Shown here: piece after piece, positions 20,542 through 31,756 of the stretch
How positions within the stretch are numbered: position 1 is the stretch's first letter
How the letters are laid out: every line of letters starts with the position of its first letter
Assembly: GCF_000247695.1 (NCBI RefSeq)
Contig: NW_004624795.1
Coordinates: 6,846,899-6,910,898 of the forward strand
Direction of reading: 5' to 3'
Length of the DNA: 64,000 nt
Origin: Heterocephalus glaber
Lineage: Eukaryota; Chordata; Mammalia; Rodentia; Bathyergidae
Translations under genes and position numbers: made by a program
The notes under the pieces: model-generated
What the model saw: the letters and a program-made list of their open reading frames with translations, nothing else
What the model was told of the DNA's origin: nothing
Database searches by the model: none

Positions 20542-21229
20542 TGAGAAGCTTGTATTCTAGGTTGAACTGGTCATTTTGAACAATTTAGGCCAGAAACAAA
20601 AATTGTAAGTGGTTACATTTACCTACCAGGTGCAACCACTGCAAAAAAGGACCATGAGCCTTAGTTCCCTTGTCTACATACAGAGGGAGGTTGTCAGAGT
20701 CTGTAAAGGCTTCCTGGCACTCAATCCTGATTCTCATCTGCAGGTGGGAGTATTACAGAGCAGATGGGGCCCAAAGACTGATCCGGCTGGTCAGTTCCTA
20801 GTTAAGTAGATGGTGAGACACCTCCTCTACTCATCTGGCCAGATAGGTACCCAGTTCCCGTCTCTGAGCCACCAGGACTGAGGTTATCCTGACAGACTAA
20901 GAGTTGTGGAAAAACAGGTCACACTGTGGACTTCCAAGTGTTTATTTTTTATTCCTAAGGGGAAGGAAATTCCATTTCAAGAGATCCCTTGGCCTTGCAG
21001 AAATAGGGAAGGCAGTGATGGTGCAGCAGGCAGGAGGCGTCCAGGGCAGGAAGGGCGGACCCTCTTCCTAAACACAATAACTGTAATCACTGAGAGGCCG
21101 AAATGATTGGTCCTGTTGTTCCTCAGCCTTCTGGAACCATTATAGTTGTATCTGTTTTCTGGTTTCACACAGGAAGGCTTCCTTAACCTGGGGAGAGAGA
21201 ATCGCTGAAAGACGAAAAGAACAGAGGAA
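20542..21229. other. Unique intergenic sequence
   Basis: No repeat, promoter or coding signal recognised. Confidence 0.4.
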
Positions 21230-21315
21230 CTGGGAGCCTAAGGCAGGAGGACCACTGGAAGTTCAAGGCCAGTCTGGGCTACGTAGTGAGACTGTTTCAA
21301 AATGAAGGAAGGAAG
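21230..21315 (+). mobile_element. B1 SINE, 5'-truncated
   Basis: Starts at GGGAGCCTAAGGCAGGAGGA and ends GAGACTGTTTCAAAATG. Confidence 0.75.
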
Positions 21316-21984
21316 GGAGAGAGACAGAAGAGAAGATGATAGGTCCTGTGAAGACAAGTGGTTCGTGTCTCCATCGTAGAGTCCCACTGTTGGGCAAAGT
21401 AGAGCAGCTCAGTGCCATAGCCAAGTGGTACTGCCCAGCGTTACATCTCTGAGGCACAGCTGAGTGTTACAGCTAAGTGTTACAGCTCTGGGTCACGGCT
21501 ATCAAAATCTGAAGACTCGAGAATCCGATGGTCACTTGAAAAGGTGGAGAAAAAACTTTAGTAAGCCAGCAAGCTCAAAAGAGTTCATACTGAATAGTCT
21601 GAGCTCCCTACCAGAAATGAGAGCCTCCTTATGTAAGGATCTACAGGGTAGGTGAGCATGCTCACTAAAGGCGGGGGTGGGGTGGGGTTAAAGAACATTC
21701 CTGTGAGGGGGCGGAGCTTAACATTCCTGAAAGGTCACACAGTTCAGTCACAAAACATTTTGATACATTGAGCAGGAGCACTTGCCCAGTTGCACAAACT
21801 GTTACATTTCTGGAACAAAACATTTTGGGTGGGGGAAAAAAAACCCATGGAGCCAAGGCAAGGGCCTGTCTTGTTGTATAGTATTCCTGTATACCCCTCG
21901 ATTCCAGGATCCTGAAGGGTGCCAGAGGGTTATTCTGAGTCCTTGATTTTTTCCTTTGAAAGCCTTTTTGGTGCTGCTGTTTTC
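21316..21984. other. Unassigned sequence with an imperfect tandem motif
   Basis: Variants of ACAGCTAAGTGTTACAGCT recur between about 21400 and 21490. The motif ACATTCCTG occurs near 21697 and 21721. It could be a decayed LTR or a non-coding sequence; I do not recognise it. Confidence 0.3.
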
Positions 21985-22060
21985 TTTTCAGTGCTGGGGA
22001 GCCAGCCCAGGCCTTGCACCTGCTAAACAATCGCAGTACCATTGAGCTTCCCTAGCCCCC
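21985..22060 (-). mobile_element. Older ID SINE
   Basis: CAGTGCTGGGGAGCCAGCCC and CTGCTAAACAATCGCAGTAC. Confidence 0.6.
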
Positions 22061-22137
22061 CAAACAGTCTTTAAATAGACTTCATTGGCGACGACATTGC
22101 AAGTCCATTCTAGTTAGCAAATTAATTTTGCCACACT

Positions 22138-22221
22138 TTTTTTTTTGGTACTGGGGATTGAACTCAGGACCTTGCACTTGTGAGGCAGGCAGCGGCACCA
22201 CTGAGCTAAATCCCCAGCCCT
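22138..22221 (-). mobile_element. ID-like SINE
   Basis: T10, GGTACTGGGGATTGAACTCA, CACTGAGCTAAATCCCCAGC. Confidence 0.92.
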
Positions 22222-22404
22222 TTCCCACACTTATTAACAGTCATACTTGAAAAGGAATGGAGGGGAGAAGAAAACATGTAATTTTTCTAAATGCCAGTTA
22301 GTTTGTGTATGTGATTTGGGGGAAAGATAGCAGTGACCCAAAACATCACTCCTCAGTTCTTTAAGAATTTGGTGCAATTCAGCCAACATTTGATGCCTTT
22401 TGTT

Positions 22405-22511
22405 TTTATTTTTTTATGAGTCTTGCCATGCCATGGTTTTAAACTTTTGATCCTCCTGCCTCGGCCTCCCAAGTGCTGAGATGACAGGCATGTGCCACCA
22501 CACCCAGCTGC
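22405..22511 (-). mobile_element. B1 SINE
   Basis: TTGATGCC flanks both sides; GTGCCACCACACCCAGC at the 5' end of the element. Confidence 0.8.
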
Positions 22512-22829
22512 TTGATGCCCTGTTAAGAACAAGTCATATGCTAGAACCAAGGTCAAGATGAATCAAGCACTGTGCTCGCCCACCAGGCAAGCAGTCTAGG
22601 AAGGGTTGCAGAGTATAAGTGGGTCTGCAGAGCGAAAGTGCACCTGCAAAGATCAGAGGTGGTGAAGAAAACCAACAGCCTGCTCTGTCAGGAGGGCTTG
22701 AGATGAAGGCCTCCTGGAGGATCTGCCAAGAGGAACATCATCTAGGCTAGATTTGCAGGTTAAACCACGTCATGATTCAGCTAAGCAGATAAAATATAAT
22801 TGATTTCTTTAGTCTAAACCTAAGGTGGT

Positions 22830-22915
22830 AGGAAGCTGAGGCAGGAGGATAACTGTGGGTTCAAGGCCAGCCTGAAGTACATAGTGAGACCCTGTCTCCA
22901 AAAAATAAATAAAGG
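22830..22915 (+). mobile_element. B1 SINE, 5'-truncated
   Basis: Starts at GAAGCTGAGGCAGGAGGATA; (AATA)n tail. Confidence 0.8.
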
Positions 22916-23025
22916 TAACCTAATTTCTGAGCAAATACACATAGTTCAAAGGAAAACTGGGTGCAAAGTGATGATTGAAACACCCCCTTTAGATCATGAG
23001 GAGCCTCTTTTAGATAATGCTGAGA

Positions 23026-23235
23026 GCCAGGTGTGGTGGCCCACACCTCTAATCCCAGCACTCAAGAGGCTGAACCAGGAGGATCTCAGCAAATTCAAAA
23101 CCAGCCTGGGCTACATAGTTCAAGGCTAGCCTGAACTACATAGTGAGACCCCCGTCTGGAAAAACAAACCAACAAAAAAATCTGCTAAGTATAAGTGAGG
23201 CCCTGGATTTGATCCCAACAACGCACAATAATAAG
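23026..23235 (+). mobile_element. B1 (duplicated type) plus dID remnant
   Basis: B1 to about 23165, then GAGGCCCTGGATTTGATCCC as an ID remnant. Confidence 0.75.
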
Positions 23236-23493
23236 CCCGAGCCTTTCCAAGCCCCTCTGGTGCTCTTCCTCCTCGAGAATATGGGGAGCAGCATGGCTTC
23301 CACCACCTGATCACAGTGGATAGGATGCGTGAGGCCTTTAGCTCCAAGTCCTGACCAGCATGCTTCTGTCTCTATTTCCTTGCTCTCCTGGTCTCTGAAT
23401 GTCCAGCTGGCCCACAAAGTTGAAGTTTGCAACAGCCATGGGGCCCTGTATTGCACCCCCAACACCAAAATAAAAAAGGGAAATTTATTTTTT

Positions 23494-23572
23494 ATTTTGG
23501 TACCAGGGCTCAAACTCAGGACTCTGCGCTTGGGAGGCAGGGGGTGGAACCGCTGAGCTAAATCCCCGGCCC
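23494..23572 (-). mobile_element. ID-like SINE
   Basis: AAAAAGGGAAATTTA flanks both ends. Confidence 0.92.
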
Positions 23573-23862
23573 TAAAAAGGGAAATTTAAAAAAAGTTGAA
23601 GTCTTGGGCTACGGGAAGTGAGAATCCTTCTCCCAGCAAGGCTCCCTCTGCCACTGCATGAGAGGCAGCTGGGGTGTGGGTGTGAGGGGTTCCTCCAGGT
23701 GGCCTTCCCTGCCCAAGCCACCACTGCCCACCCACCTCTGGGTTCCCATTCCACACCCGGAAAGCCACACCCCACCTCCGGGCAAGAAGGTGCATGTTTT
23801 CTGAGTTTGTGTGGGGTGGAGGCCTCAATAAGATGGTAGGGTTCTCAATTTGGTTTTGTTTG

Positions 23863-23982
23863 GTTTTTGTTTTTTGAGACAGTGAGTCACTATGTAGTTC
23901 GGTTTGGCCTCAAACTCAAGGCGATACTCCTGCCTCTGCCTCCTGGGTGCTGGGATTATAGGTATCTGCCACCATCTGTAGC
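23863..23982 (-). mobile_element. B1 SINE
   Basis: TTTTTTGAGACAGTGAGTCAC to GCCACCATCTGTAGC. Confidence 0.85.
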
Positions 23983-23992
23983 TAATATTGTA

Positions 23993-24104
23993 TTTTTTAT
24001 TGTGAGGCAAATTCTTGCTGAATTGCTGGGCTGGAATTCGCAGTTCTTCTGCCCCAGCCCCTCTAGAGTATGGGAATTACTGGTATGTGCCACCACACCT
24101 GGCT
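23993..24104 (-). mobile_element. B1 SINE (TTGCTGAATTGC variant)
   Basis: GTGAGGCAAATTCTTGCTGA to GCCACCACACCTGGC. Confidence 0.75.
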
Positions 24105-24129
24105 CTCTGCTTGCTTGCTTTCTCTCTTT

Positions 24130-24226
24130 CTTTCTTTTTTTTTTTTTTTTTGTACCGGGGATCGAACTCAGGACCTTGCACTTTGGAAGCAGGTGGTGGA
24201 ACCATTGAGCTAAATCCCCAGCCCTC
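24130..24226 (-). mobile_element. ID-like SINE
   Basis: T18 then GTACCGGGGATCGAACTCAG; A box inverse CCATTGAGCTAA. Confidence 0.92.
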
Positions 24227-24464
24227 AGCATTATTTTCGTTGTCCAGCATGCTTCCTCTCTCTCGGTTGGACAAAGCCTGTGATTGTTACATATCTGTAA
24301 CAGTTTTATTTTCCTCATTCCTGTTCTCCTTGCCACACCCACCTCATGCTACCGATCTTCTAGCCAGAAAAATAAGGCCGAAATCCCATACATTCTTCCT
24401 CCATCCCAACGTTCTTCCTCCATCCGAACGTCAATATCCCAGTTAATTTTTTTTCTTTTCTTTT

Positions 24465-24512
24465 TGCTGTACTGGAATTGGGCCCAGGGCTTTCCCATTT
24501 GCTATTTTTAGA
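24465..24512 (-). mobile_element. Older ID fragment
   Basis: CTGTACTGGAATTGGGCCCA and GGGCTTTCCCATTTGCT; 5' part missing. Confidence 0.5.
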
Positions 24513-24674
24513 AGTTGACTGAGAGGAACTCACAAATTCCTGGCTTCGGTCAATGAGTAAATGGTGGAACCACTACTTAACGTAGCTAATTCAGGAAGGA
24601 AAGCAGCTCTTTTATATAAAATAATGAATTTCTCTTGGACCAGTTTTCTTTGGAGGAGGATTGTTTGTTTATTC

Positions 24675-24793
24675 TTTGGCTTTTCGAGACAGGGTCTCTT
24701 TATGTCTTTAGGCCGGCCTTGAACTCAAGGCGATCCTCCTGCCTCAGCCTCCCATGTGTTGGGATTATAGGTGTGCACCCCACACCCAGCTTC
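24675..24793 (-). mobile_element. B1 SINE
   Basis: TTCGAGACAGGGTCTCTTTA to CACCCCACACCCAGC. Confidence 0.85.
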
Positions 24794-25119
24794 TTGGACA
24801 CTTGATTTGAGATACTTCTGAACTGGCTCTCAAAAGAAAGACAGTGGCTGGACAAGCCATTCAAAGTCACTAATGTACGAATGTAGTCAGTATTGCTGGT
24901 TTATAATACTCCTAGGAAAAATTATGAAACACGTGACCCACTATTTACCTTTGTATTTTGTTTAGCCCACTGTTTTCTACAAATAGCTATTTGAAATCAG
25001 TCTCCCTAAAGGGATAGGAATTTTATTGGGTAAGGAACAGAAACCTGAGCTAATAATAGAATTTCGGTCACTTTCTCAGGAAGGCAGATGGGGAGGGGCT
25101 AGGGTCAGAAAGAACGTAG

Positions 25120-25243
25120 GCGTCCCGGTGTGGCAGCTGTGCCTGTAGTCCCCGCCACTTGGGAGGCTGATGTGGGACGATCTCAGAGACCAGGAGTTTG
25201 AGGCCAGGCTGGGTGATATAGGGAGACTGCATCTCAAAAACAC
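25120..25243 (+). mobile_element. B1 SINE, diverged
   Basis: CCGGTGTGGCAGCTGTGCCTG with GGGTGATATAGGGAGACTGC. Confidence 0.7.
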
Positions 25244-25249
25244 AAAACG

Positions 25250-25330
25250 GTGCCGGGGATTTAGCTCAGTGATGCTGTGCCTGCCTCGAAAGCACAGGGT
25301 CCTGAGTTCGATCCCTGGTACTGGAACAAC
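25250..25330 (+). mobile_element. ID-like SINE
   Basis: CTGCCTCGAAAGCACAGGGT; B box GTTCGATCC intact. Confidence 0.92.
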
Positions 25331-25371
25331 GGGAAAAAAAAATTCCCCTCCCCCTCAAAAAAAGAATTTAA

Positions 25372-25455
25372 GGCCGGGGATTTAGCTCAGTGGTTTCGCT
25401 GCTTGCTGCCAAGTGCAAGGACTCGAGTTCGATCTCCGGTACAAAAAAAAAAAAA
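25372..25455 (+). mobile_element. ID-like SINE
   Basis: AAAAAGAATTTAAG flanks both ends; both boxes intact. Confidence 0.92.
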
Positions 25456-25632
25456 AAAGAATTTAAGTGTTTTCTTCCCCCAACTGTTCTTCCATTACAA
25501 GGAGGCAGGTCTAAAGAGGGAGAGGCTGTGAAATGGAAACGGAATGAGGATGATAGCCCCAAGGGTGGGGAGTAGAAAACAGAGAGTCCAGGAAGTAAGA
25601 AAGAATCCCCAAAAGCATTACAGAGACTGCCT

Positions 25633-25757
25633 TTTTGTTGTTGTTTGTTTGAGACAGTCTCGCTACATGGCCGCCCAGGGTGGCCTGGAACTCGTGGTGA
25701 TCCTGTGCCTCAGCCTCCCACTTGCTGGGATGACAGGCCCGCGCCGCCACGCCTGGC
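25633..25757 (-). mobile_element. B1 SINE
   Basis: GTTTGAGACAGTCTCGCTAC to GCCGCCACGCCTGGC; few CpGs lost, so perhaps young. Confidence 0.85.
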
Positions 25758-26197
25758 AGAAAGGCTACTTTAAAACAAGGCCAGGCTTTCCTCACTGTGG
25801 TCCCCATGTAACCATGTATGAAAATGACTCAGCTCCTCTCCTCCAGCGGCTTATTTTTAGCAGGGGTGACAGAGCCAGTTGAAAACCTAAGCATAGGACC
25901 CGTTATGTTACCAGCCAGAAGCCTCACACATCAGACCCGAGGGACGAATTCTCGTTTATTATTTCAGTTTAGCATGTGTGCTCCAAGCGGCAGTGGGGAG
26001 GCTGCCTGCTTCAAGCTCTGTATTGGCTTTGTCCTTGTCCCTTCCTGGGGACCAGCGACGTCCACATCGGGAAGCCCTTTAGCCAGCGAGGAGGGGAACC
26101 CCAGGCCCTCACTGTACAGCTGAGGTCACCTGTGAGCTCACAGTGCCCCAGTCCGACTCACTGCTTCACATTCCTAAATCACAAGCCAAATAACAAG

Positions 26198-26283
26198 CCT
26201 GGCGTGTTGGTGCTCACCTGTAATCCCAGGCCTCGGGAGGCTGAGGCAGGAGGATTGCTGAGAGTCTGAGGACAGCCTCAAAA
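26198..26283 (+). mobile_element. B1 SINE, 3'-shortened
   Basis: Stops after GAGGACAGCC and goes directly to the tail (GAA-rich). Confidence 0.8.
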
Positions 26284-26379
26284 AAAGAAGGAGAAGGAGA
26301 AGAAGAAGTAGTTAAATAATCACATCTGATCAATAGGCAGCGTTGGTCCCAGCTGACATTCCAGTCCAGTGTGGTGTTC

Positions 26380-26804
26380 ATTTTGCACATAAGATGTTGG
26401 GCCCAGAATAGCCACCTAAGGCTCAGGTGTAGAAGTGCAGTCCCAGCATTCACACCGGTGCTCTGAGTGGGATTTGTGGGAAGTGACTGGCACCGTCAGC
26501 TCTGCCTCATCAGGACCTTGTGCCTCCATGTGCTCACAGCACCTAGAGGAGGAAGCAGGCCCAGGAGTGTGGTGGCCCTGACAGGGCACCTTCTGGCCCA
26601 GGCCTGTCCTCGCTTTACTTCGCTTCCTCATCCCTCCCTGCACAACTTCCTCCCCATCGTGACACTCTGCCTCACTGCAGGCCCACCACAACGGGCCTGT
26701 GACACACGGACAAGGCCTCTGAGCCAGGAGCCAAAATAAAGCTTCCCTCCCCCTCGCTGATTTCCTCAAGTGCTTTGTCACAGCCATGGAAAGATGACAC
26801 AGAA
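26380..26804 (+). mobile_element. LTR remnant, MaLR/ERVL-like (3' part)
   Basis: GCAGGCCCACCACAACGGGC, then GAGCCAAAATAAAGCTTCCC, and TTTGTCACAGCCATGGAAAG follow the word order I know from the 3' end of mammalian MaLR-type LTRs, including the AATAAA signal near 26735. There is no coding capacity. The left boundary is uncertain. Confidence 0.5.
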
Positions 26805-26877
26805 GGGAGACTATTTCGTTGTTCATTATCAAATTAGCAGAAACCTAGACCCAAAGGGATGTATTCTCTGCTGCTCG

Positions 26878-26975
26878 GTGAAAACTTGCTCTGTAGCCCT
26901 GGCTGGCCTGGAATTCTGCATCCTCCTGCCTCAGCCTCCTGAGGGCTGGGATTACATGTGTGCACCACCACCAGG
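26878..26975 (-). mobile_element. B1 SINE
   Basis: GCTCTGTAGCCCTGGCTGGC to GCACCACCACCAGGCC. Confidence 0.8.
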
Positions 26976-27064
26976 CCTGGGTCCTATGAGCATCCTTCTT
27001 ATCCCAAGTCATTGTCTCAAAGCCACACCCAGCACATCTGAGGCAGGGTCTCCAGTTTCTCAGA

Positions 27065-27285
27065 AGGATCATTCTTCCTCTCCCTTCTCCTCTTTCTCCT
27101 CCTCCTTCTCCTCCTGCTCCTCTTCTTCCTGCTCTCCTCCTTCTTCTTCCTGTACTTATTCTTCCCCTTCTTCTCCCCCTCCTTTTTCTTCTTCTTCCTC
27201 TTGTCGTCCTCCTCTTTCTCTTTCTCCTTCCTCTACCTTCTTGCCCTCCTGCTCTCCCTCTCCTCCTTCTCCCCTCCTTCTTTTT
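27065..27285. repeat. Pyrimidine-only tract (CTT/CCT)n
   Basis: About 220 bp almost without purines on the plus strand, made of interleaved CTTCTC, CCTCCT and TTCTTC units. It is followed by ID remnants. Confidence 0.95.
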
Positions 27286-27337
27286 TGCAGTACCGCAGAT
27301 TAATGCAGGACCTTGCACTGAGCTACATCCTCAGCTT
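27285..27337 (-). mobile_element. ID fragment
   Basis: GCAGTACCGCAGATTAATGC then GAGCTACATCCTCAGC; internally deleted. Confidence 0.6.
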
Positions 27338-27349
27338 TTCTTTCTTTCA

Positions 27350-27438
27350 TCTTTTTTTTTTTTGGTACCAGGTATCGAACTCAGAACCTTGAGCTTTCGA
27401 GGCAGGGGCAGCATCACTGAGCTAAATCCCCAGCTCTC
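27350..27438 (-). mobile_element. ID-like SINE
   Basis: T11, GGTACCAGGTATCGAACTCA, CACTGAGCTAAATCCCCAGC. Confidence 0.92.
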
Positions 27439-27447
27439 TGTTTTTCA

Positions 27448-27513
27448 TCTTTAACAAGATCTCCCTAAGTTGCCAAGGCTGAACTTGAACTTTCGATCTT
27501 CCTGCCTCAGCAT
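27448..27513 (-). mobile_element. B1 SINE fragment
   Basis: AACAAGATCTCCCTAAGTTG to CTTCCTGCCTCAGCA; the 5' half of the element is absent. Confidence 0.7.
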
Positions 27514-27524
27514 TTTCTATTTAT

Positions 27525-27638
27525 TTTACTTATTTATTTATTTATTTATTTATTTATTTTTGCCGTACCAGGGATTGAACTCAGGATCTTGCTCTTGTGA
27601 GGCAGGCACAGTGCCACCGAGTTGATTCCCCGGCCCTC
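27525..27638 (-). mobile_element. ID-like SINE with (TTTA)n tail
   Basis: CTCAGCATTTTCT flanks both sides; the tail is a TTTA microsatellite (27525-27562). Confidence 0.9.
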
Positions 27639-27905
27639 AGCATTTTCTTCTTTTTTTTTTTTAAGAGTAGGAAAAGCATTTTCTTCTTAAAGCTGATGCA
27701 GTGGACTTTTGTCCCATTAACCTTGCAAGGCCATGTTCTGAGGAAAGTGGCCTGGCTGAAGAGGCGACTAAAAGCTTTGACATGAGGAGAAAGTCTGAAA
27801 GTCTAAAGTAACTGGACATGATTACCCCATGGAAGAGAAGCTGCTGAAGAGATTATAATCAAAGCTATGAAGAAGTATATTGATCTCAAAATAAGAATTT
27901 TTTTG

Positions 27906-28053
27906 CTAGGTGTGGTGCTGCACACCTGTAATCTTAGTGCTCAGGAGGCTGAGGCAGGAGGATCGCCATGAGTTCGAGGCCAGCCTGGGCTATATAGTGA
28001 GTTCCAGGCCAGCTGGAACTACATAATGAAACCCTGTCTCAAAAAGAAAAAAA

Positions 28054-28055
<2 letters not shown>
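27906..28055 (+). mobile_element. B1 SINE with internal duplication
   Basis: GCTAGGTGTGGTGCTGCACA start; AGTGAGTTCCAGGCCAGC second unit. Confidence 0.88.

Positions 28056-28086
<31 letters not shown>
28056..28086 (+). repeat. (GT)n microsatellite
   Basis: About 15 GT units between a B1 tail and an ID fragment. Confidence 0.97.
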
Positions 28087-28087
<1 letters not shown>

Positions 28088-28088
<1 letters not shown>

Positions 28089-28246
28089 CTGTGATTGAGC
28101 CCAGGACCTTGTACTGAGCTACATCTTCAACCCTTTTTATTTTGAGACACGGTCTCCCTAGGTAGTGCAGGCTGTCCTCTTACTCATGGTCTTTCTGCCT
28201 CAGCCTTCTGAGTGCTGGCATTACAGGCATGGACCATTAAACCTGG
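28088..28246 (-). mobile_element. dID-B1 composite SINE
   Basis: Shortened ID (to 28134) followed by B1 (TTTTGAGACACGGTCTCCCT to CATTAAACCTGGC). Confidence 0.75.
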
Positions 28247-28828
28247 CAATTTTGTCTTTGATGAGGCTGATTTTACAGTGTGTTTAATTAAAAAGAAAAG
28301 CATGACATTAATGTTGGTTCAATCACAAGCTGTGGGAGGAAGACCTCTTTCTCCCAGGGATCCCTCAGTGCCTTTCCCAGAGGTCTTTGCACCTGCCTTG
28401 TGTCACTCCATGCTGGGGAAGAGAGTGGAGCAGGAAGGGCTGCTGTGCCTGGCTTCCAGAGGCTTTGTTCAACCTGCCTTTACCCCTTCAGTGCTTCCTC
28501 TGTCTTCTCCTTTCATCACCCCTTTCCAGAGAAAGAGGCTCCTCCTTTTAACCCCAGTTACAGAAGGTGCAGAGGGTCTTCCCGGGGAGCGCCTGTTGCA
28601 TGTTTAGGTGGGGGAGAGGTTAGCAAGTGCCTTGGTGAGGTTGGCAGGTTAGAGAAGCAGTCTGCCCTGTGGTGGGAGGGGAAACACCAAAGAACAGAAC
28701 TTGGTAAGCTCTTGTGAGTGCTTTTAGAGGTGGGAGGCTGAAGTCCAAGGTACAAGAGGATGGCTTGTGACCAGTCCTGGAAAAGAAAGGGCTGCAGTGA
28801 GTGTGTGAAGTATTAAGAGAAAGAGGCA
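28247..28828. other. Unique intergenic sequence
   Basis: No repeat or gene recognised. The short open frames here lack splice context or family resemblance. Confidence 0.4.
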
Positions 28829-29063
28829 CCCTGACCAAGTGGGATTCATCCCAGGGGTGCAAGGATGGTTCAACATCCATAAATCAGTAAATGTAATACA
28901 CTATATTAACAGAGTCAAGGACAAAAACCATATAATCATGTCAATAGGTGCAGAAAAAGCATTCAACAAAATCTAACACCCATTCATGATAAAAACGCTA
29001 CAGAAAATTGGAATAGAAGGTCTTTATCTCAAGCTAATAAAGGCTAGCTATGAAAAACCAACA

Positions 29064-29151
29064 ACTGGGTGGGGAATTTAGCTCAGTGGTTTCGCTGCCT
29101 GCCTCACAAATGCAAGGACCCGAGTTCGATCCCTGGTACCAAAAAAACCAA
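29064..29151 (+). mobile_element. ID-like SINE inside L1
   Basis: GAAAAACCAACA at 29052-29063 and 29152-29163 is the target duplication made in L1 sequence. Confidence 0.95.
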
Positions 29152-29731
29152 GAAAAACCAACAGCCAACATCATACTAAATGGTCAAAAACTGAAAACCT
29201 TCACACTAAAATCAGGAACAAGACAAGGATGTCCACTATCACCACTCCTGTTCAACATAGTTCTGGAAACGTCAGTCACAGCAATTAGAAAAGAGAAAGA
29301 AATAAAAGGAATAAAGATAAGAAAGGAAGAAGTTAAACTGTCACTATTTGCTGACGATATGATACTCTACATAGAAGACCCAAAAAATTCTGCCAAAAGA
29401 CTTCTAGACTTAATTGACAGATTCAGTAGAGTAGCTGGATACAAGGTCAACACTCAAAAATCCTTAGCCTTCTCATACACAAATAACAGACTCACTGAGC
29501 GAGAAATTAAGGAAACAATTCCTTTCACAATATCATCCAAAAAAAAGAAATATCTAGGGATCAATTTAACCAAGAAGACAAAAGACCTCTACACTGAAAA
29601 CTATAGCACTCTGAAAAAAAGAGGTGGAAGAGGATATAAGAAAATGGAAAGACATCCCTTGCACCTGGGTATGAAGAACCAACATAGTGAAAATGGCCAT
29701 ACTTCCAAAACTACTATACAGATTCAATGCA

Positions 29732-29827
29732 GGGCTGGGGATTTAGCTCAGTGGTTTCGTTGCCTGCTGTGCAAGTGGAAGGACCCGAGTTCAATCACCA
29801 CTAACAACAACAACAAAAAAATTGTGA
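29732..29827 (+). mobile_element. ID-like SINE inside L1
   Basis: ACAGATTCAATGCA at 29718-29731 and 29828-29841. The tail is (AAC)n and A-rich. Confidence 0.95.
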
Positions 29828-31756
29828 ACAGATTCAATGCAATCCCGATTGAAATCCCAACAGAATATTTCACAGAACTAGAGAAAACAATCCAAAAATT
29901 CATTTGGAACCAGAAGAGACCTAGAATAGCAAAAGCAATTCTAGGCAACAGAGAAATGACAAGAGGTATCACAATCCTCAACTTGAAACTATACTACAAA
30001 GCTACTGTGATAAAAACAGCATGGTGAGGGCTGTGGGGGCAGAGCTGGTCCTGGGCAGCCAAGGCGGGGAGGCAGAGGGCTGGCCACGGGCGATGGAGAG
30101 CACACCAAGAAGCAGCTGCTGGAGCCGCTGCACGCCGGCAACGCACGCTGCGCCGACTGCAGGCGCAGGATCCTGACTGGGCCTCTTACAACCTGGGAAT
30201 CTTCATCTGTCTGCGCTGCTCCGGCGTCCACGGCAACTTCCCCGAGATCAGCAAAGTCAAATCCATGCGGCTTGACATCTGGGAAGACAGCATTGTGGAG
30301 TTTATGATTCACAATGGAAACCTCCGTGTGAAGGCCAAGTTCAAAGCCAGAGTCCCAGCCTTCTACTACATCCTCCAGGCCAGTGACTGCTCGGTCTTAA
30401 AGCAGCAATGGATTCCAGCTAAGTATGAGAGACAGGAGTTTATGGCTGATGGGAAACCGCTCTCCCGGCCAGGTAACCGAGAAGGAATCCGGTGGAACTG
30501 GGGCAGGGACAACGGCACAGTACCTGAGGAGGAGGTTCGTCTGCTGGTGAAAGAAGGGCTCCTTAGGTACTACACCAAAGAGCAAGGTAAAAGCCCAAAG
30601 CTGTCATCAGTATCAAGGACTTGAATGCCGCTTTCAAGACGGAGACGATAGTGTACCCCATGGGGTGCAGATCTCCTACGGGAGAGAGAGCCACCCTCGG
30701 AACCTCTTCCTGTACCAGGAGAGCGGGATGAGATCCTGGACTGGTTCAACGCCCTCCGAGCAGCCCGTCTGCAATACCTAAAAATGGCCTTTCCTGACCT
30801 CCCGGAGGCAGAGCTCGTGGCCCTCATCACCAGGAACTACCTCAAACAAGGCTTCTTGGAGAAGACTGGTTCAAAGCAGAGAGACGCTTTCAAGAAAAGG
30901 TGGTTTGCCTTGATCCCCAGGACCAGAGGCTGCTCTATTATAAGAACCCCCTGGATGCCTTCGAGCAGGGCCAGGTTTTTCCTGGGAGCAAGGAGCTAGG
31001 GATGCGAAGTACTTGGAGAGCTGCCCAAGCGCATCCGAGGAAGTCGCTGGAAAGCCAGCCTCACCATCGTGGCCCCGCATCGGAGATTCGGCCTCACCTG
31101 CCCCGGCGAGAAGGAGCAGCGGGAATGGCTGGAGAGTTTGCAGGATGACCTTTCCCGCCCCTTGACGCCCCTCCACCTCCCCGGGGCACCCACAGAAAGT
31201 GGGCGCAGCAACAGTGACCTTTGGCTGAGGAGCTGGCTGGCCACCTGGGATGAAGGAGAAGTTCTTACTCTGCCCCTCATGCCCAGCAAGAGTCCCCGAA
31301 GGCTGCAGCCGCCCCCGGCAGTGAACTGTGCACAGACCGAAGCTTCCTGCTCCCTGGGCCTTCCGCACTGCCCAGATTTGGGGAGCTAAGGCTCCGGTAC
31401 AGAGATGAACACCTGCCCCCCCTCCCTGCCCCCACCACACCCAGGCTTGAGGCATCCTGAAGGCCCAGCACTTCCTCAAATCTGAAATAGGCGCATTGAA
31501 AGGAAGGGCCACCCACAGCATTGTCCAAATGGCATCTTGCCACCTCCCCTCCAAAGTAAAAGTTCAGTCTGAATCTAGTCATGAGGAATATAGACAAACA
31601 CAAATTCACATTAGGCAATTCTGCTAAACAACTAGCCTGGACTCTTCAAAGATATAGTTTGGAAATTTTAGATGAAAAGGACTAAGGAGTGGCAATCAGA
31701 TGCAATTCACAGTTCCTGGTTGGATCCTGGATTTTAAAAACAACACCAACCGTAGG

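Larger units (their letters stand above)
28829..30024 (+). mobile_element. L1 LINE, ORF2 reverse-transcriptase part
   Basis: Encodes the L1 ORF2 reverse-transcriptase region, with the catalytic FADD motif at about 29350-29361 and the upstream [16 protein letters not shown] block. The element is 5'-truncated at about 28829. Two ID-like SINEs interrupt it. The frame also has a stop before 29050 and other damage, so it is dead. The sequence resumes at 32461 after a retrocopy insertion; the two halves are one element. Confidence 0.9.

Noticed and set aside
26845..27318. Arg/Gly-rich minus-strand frame
   Set aside because: It is translated pyrimidine microsatellite and B1 sequence.
29050..30027. 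A 325-codon open frame
   Set aside because: It is L1 ORF2 reverse-transcriptase sequence with ID SINEs read through in frame; the start codon is next to a SINE and the frame is not a host gene.
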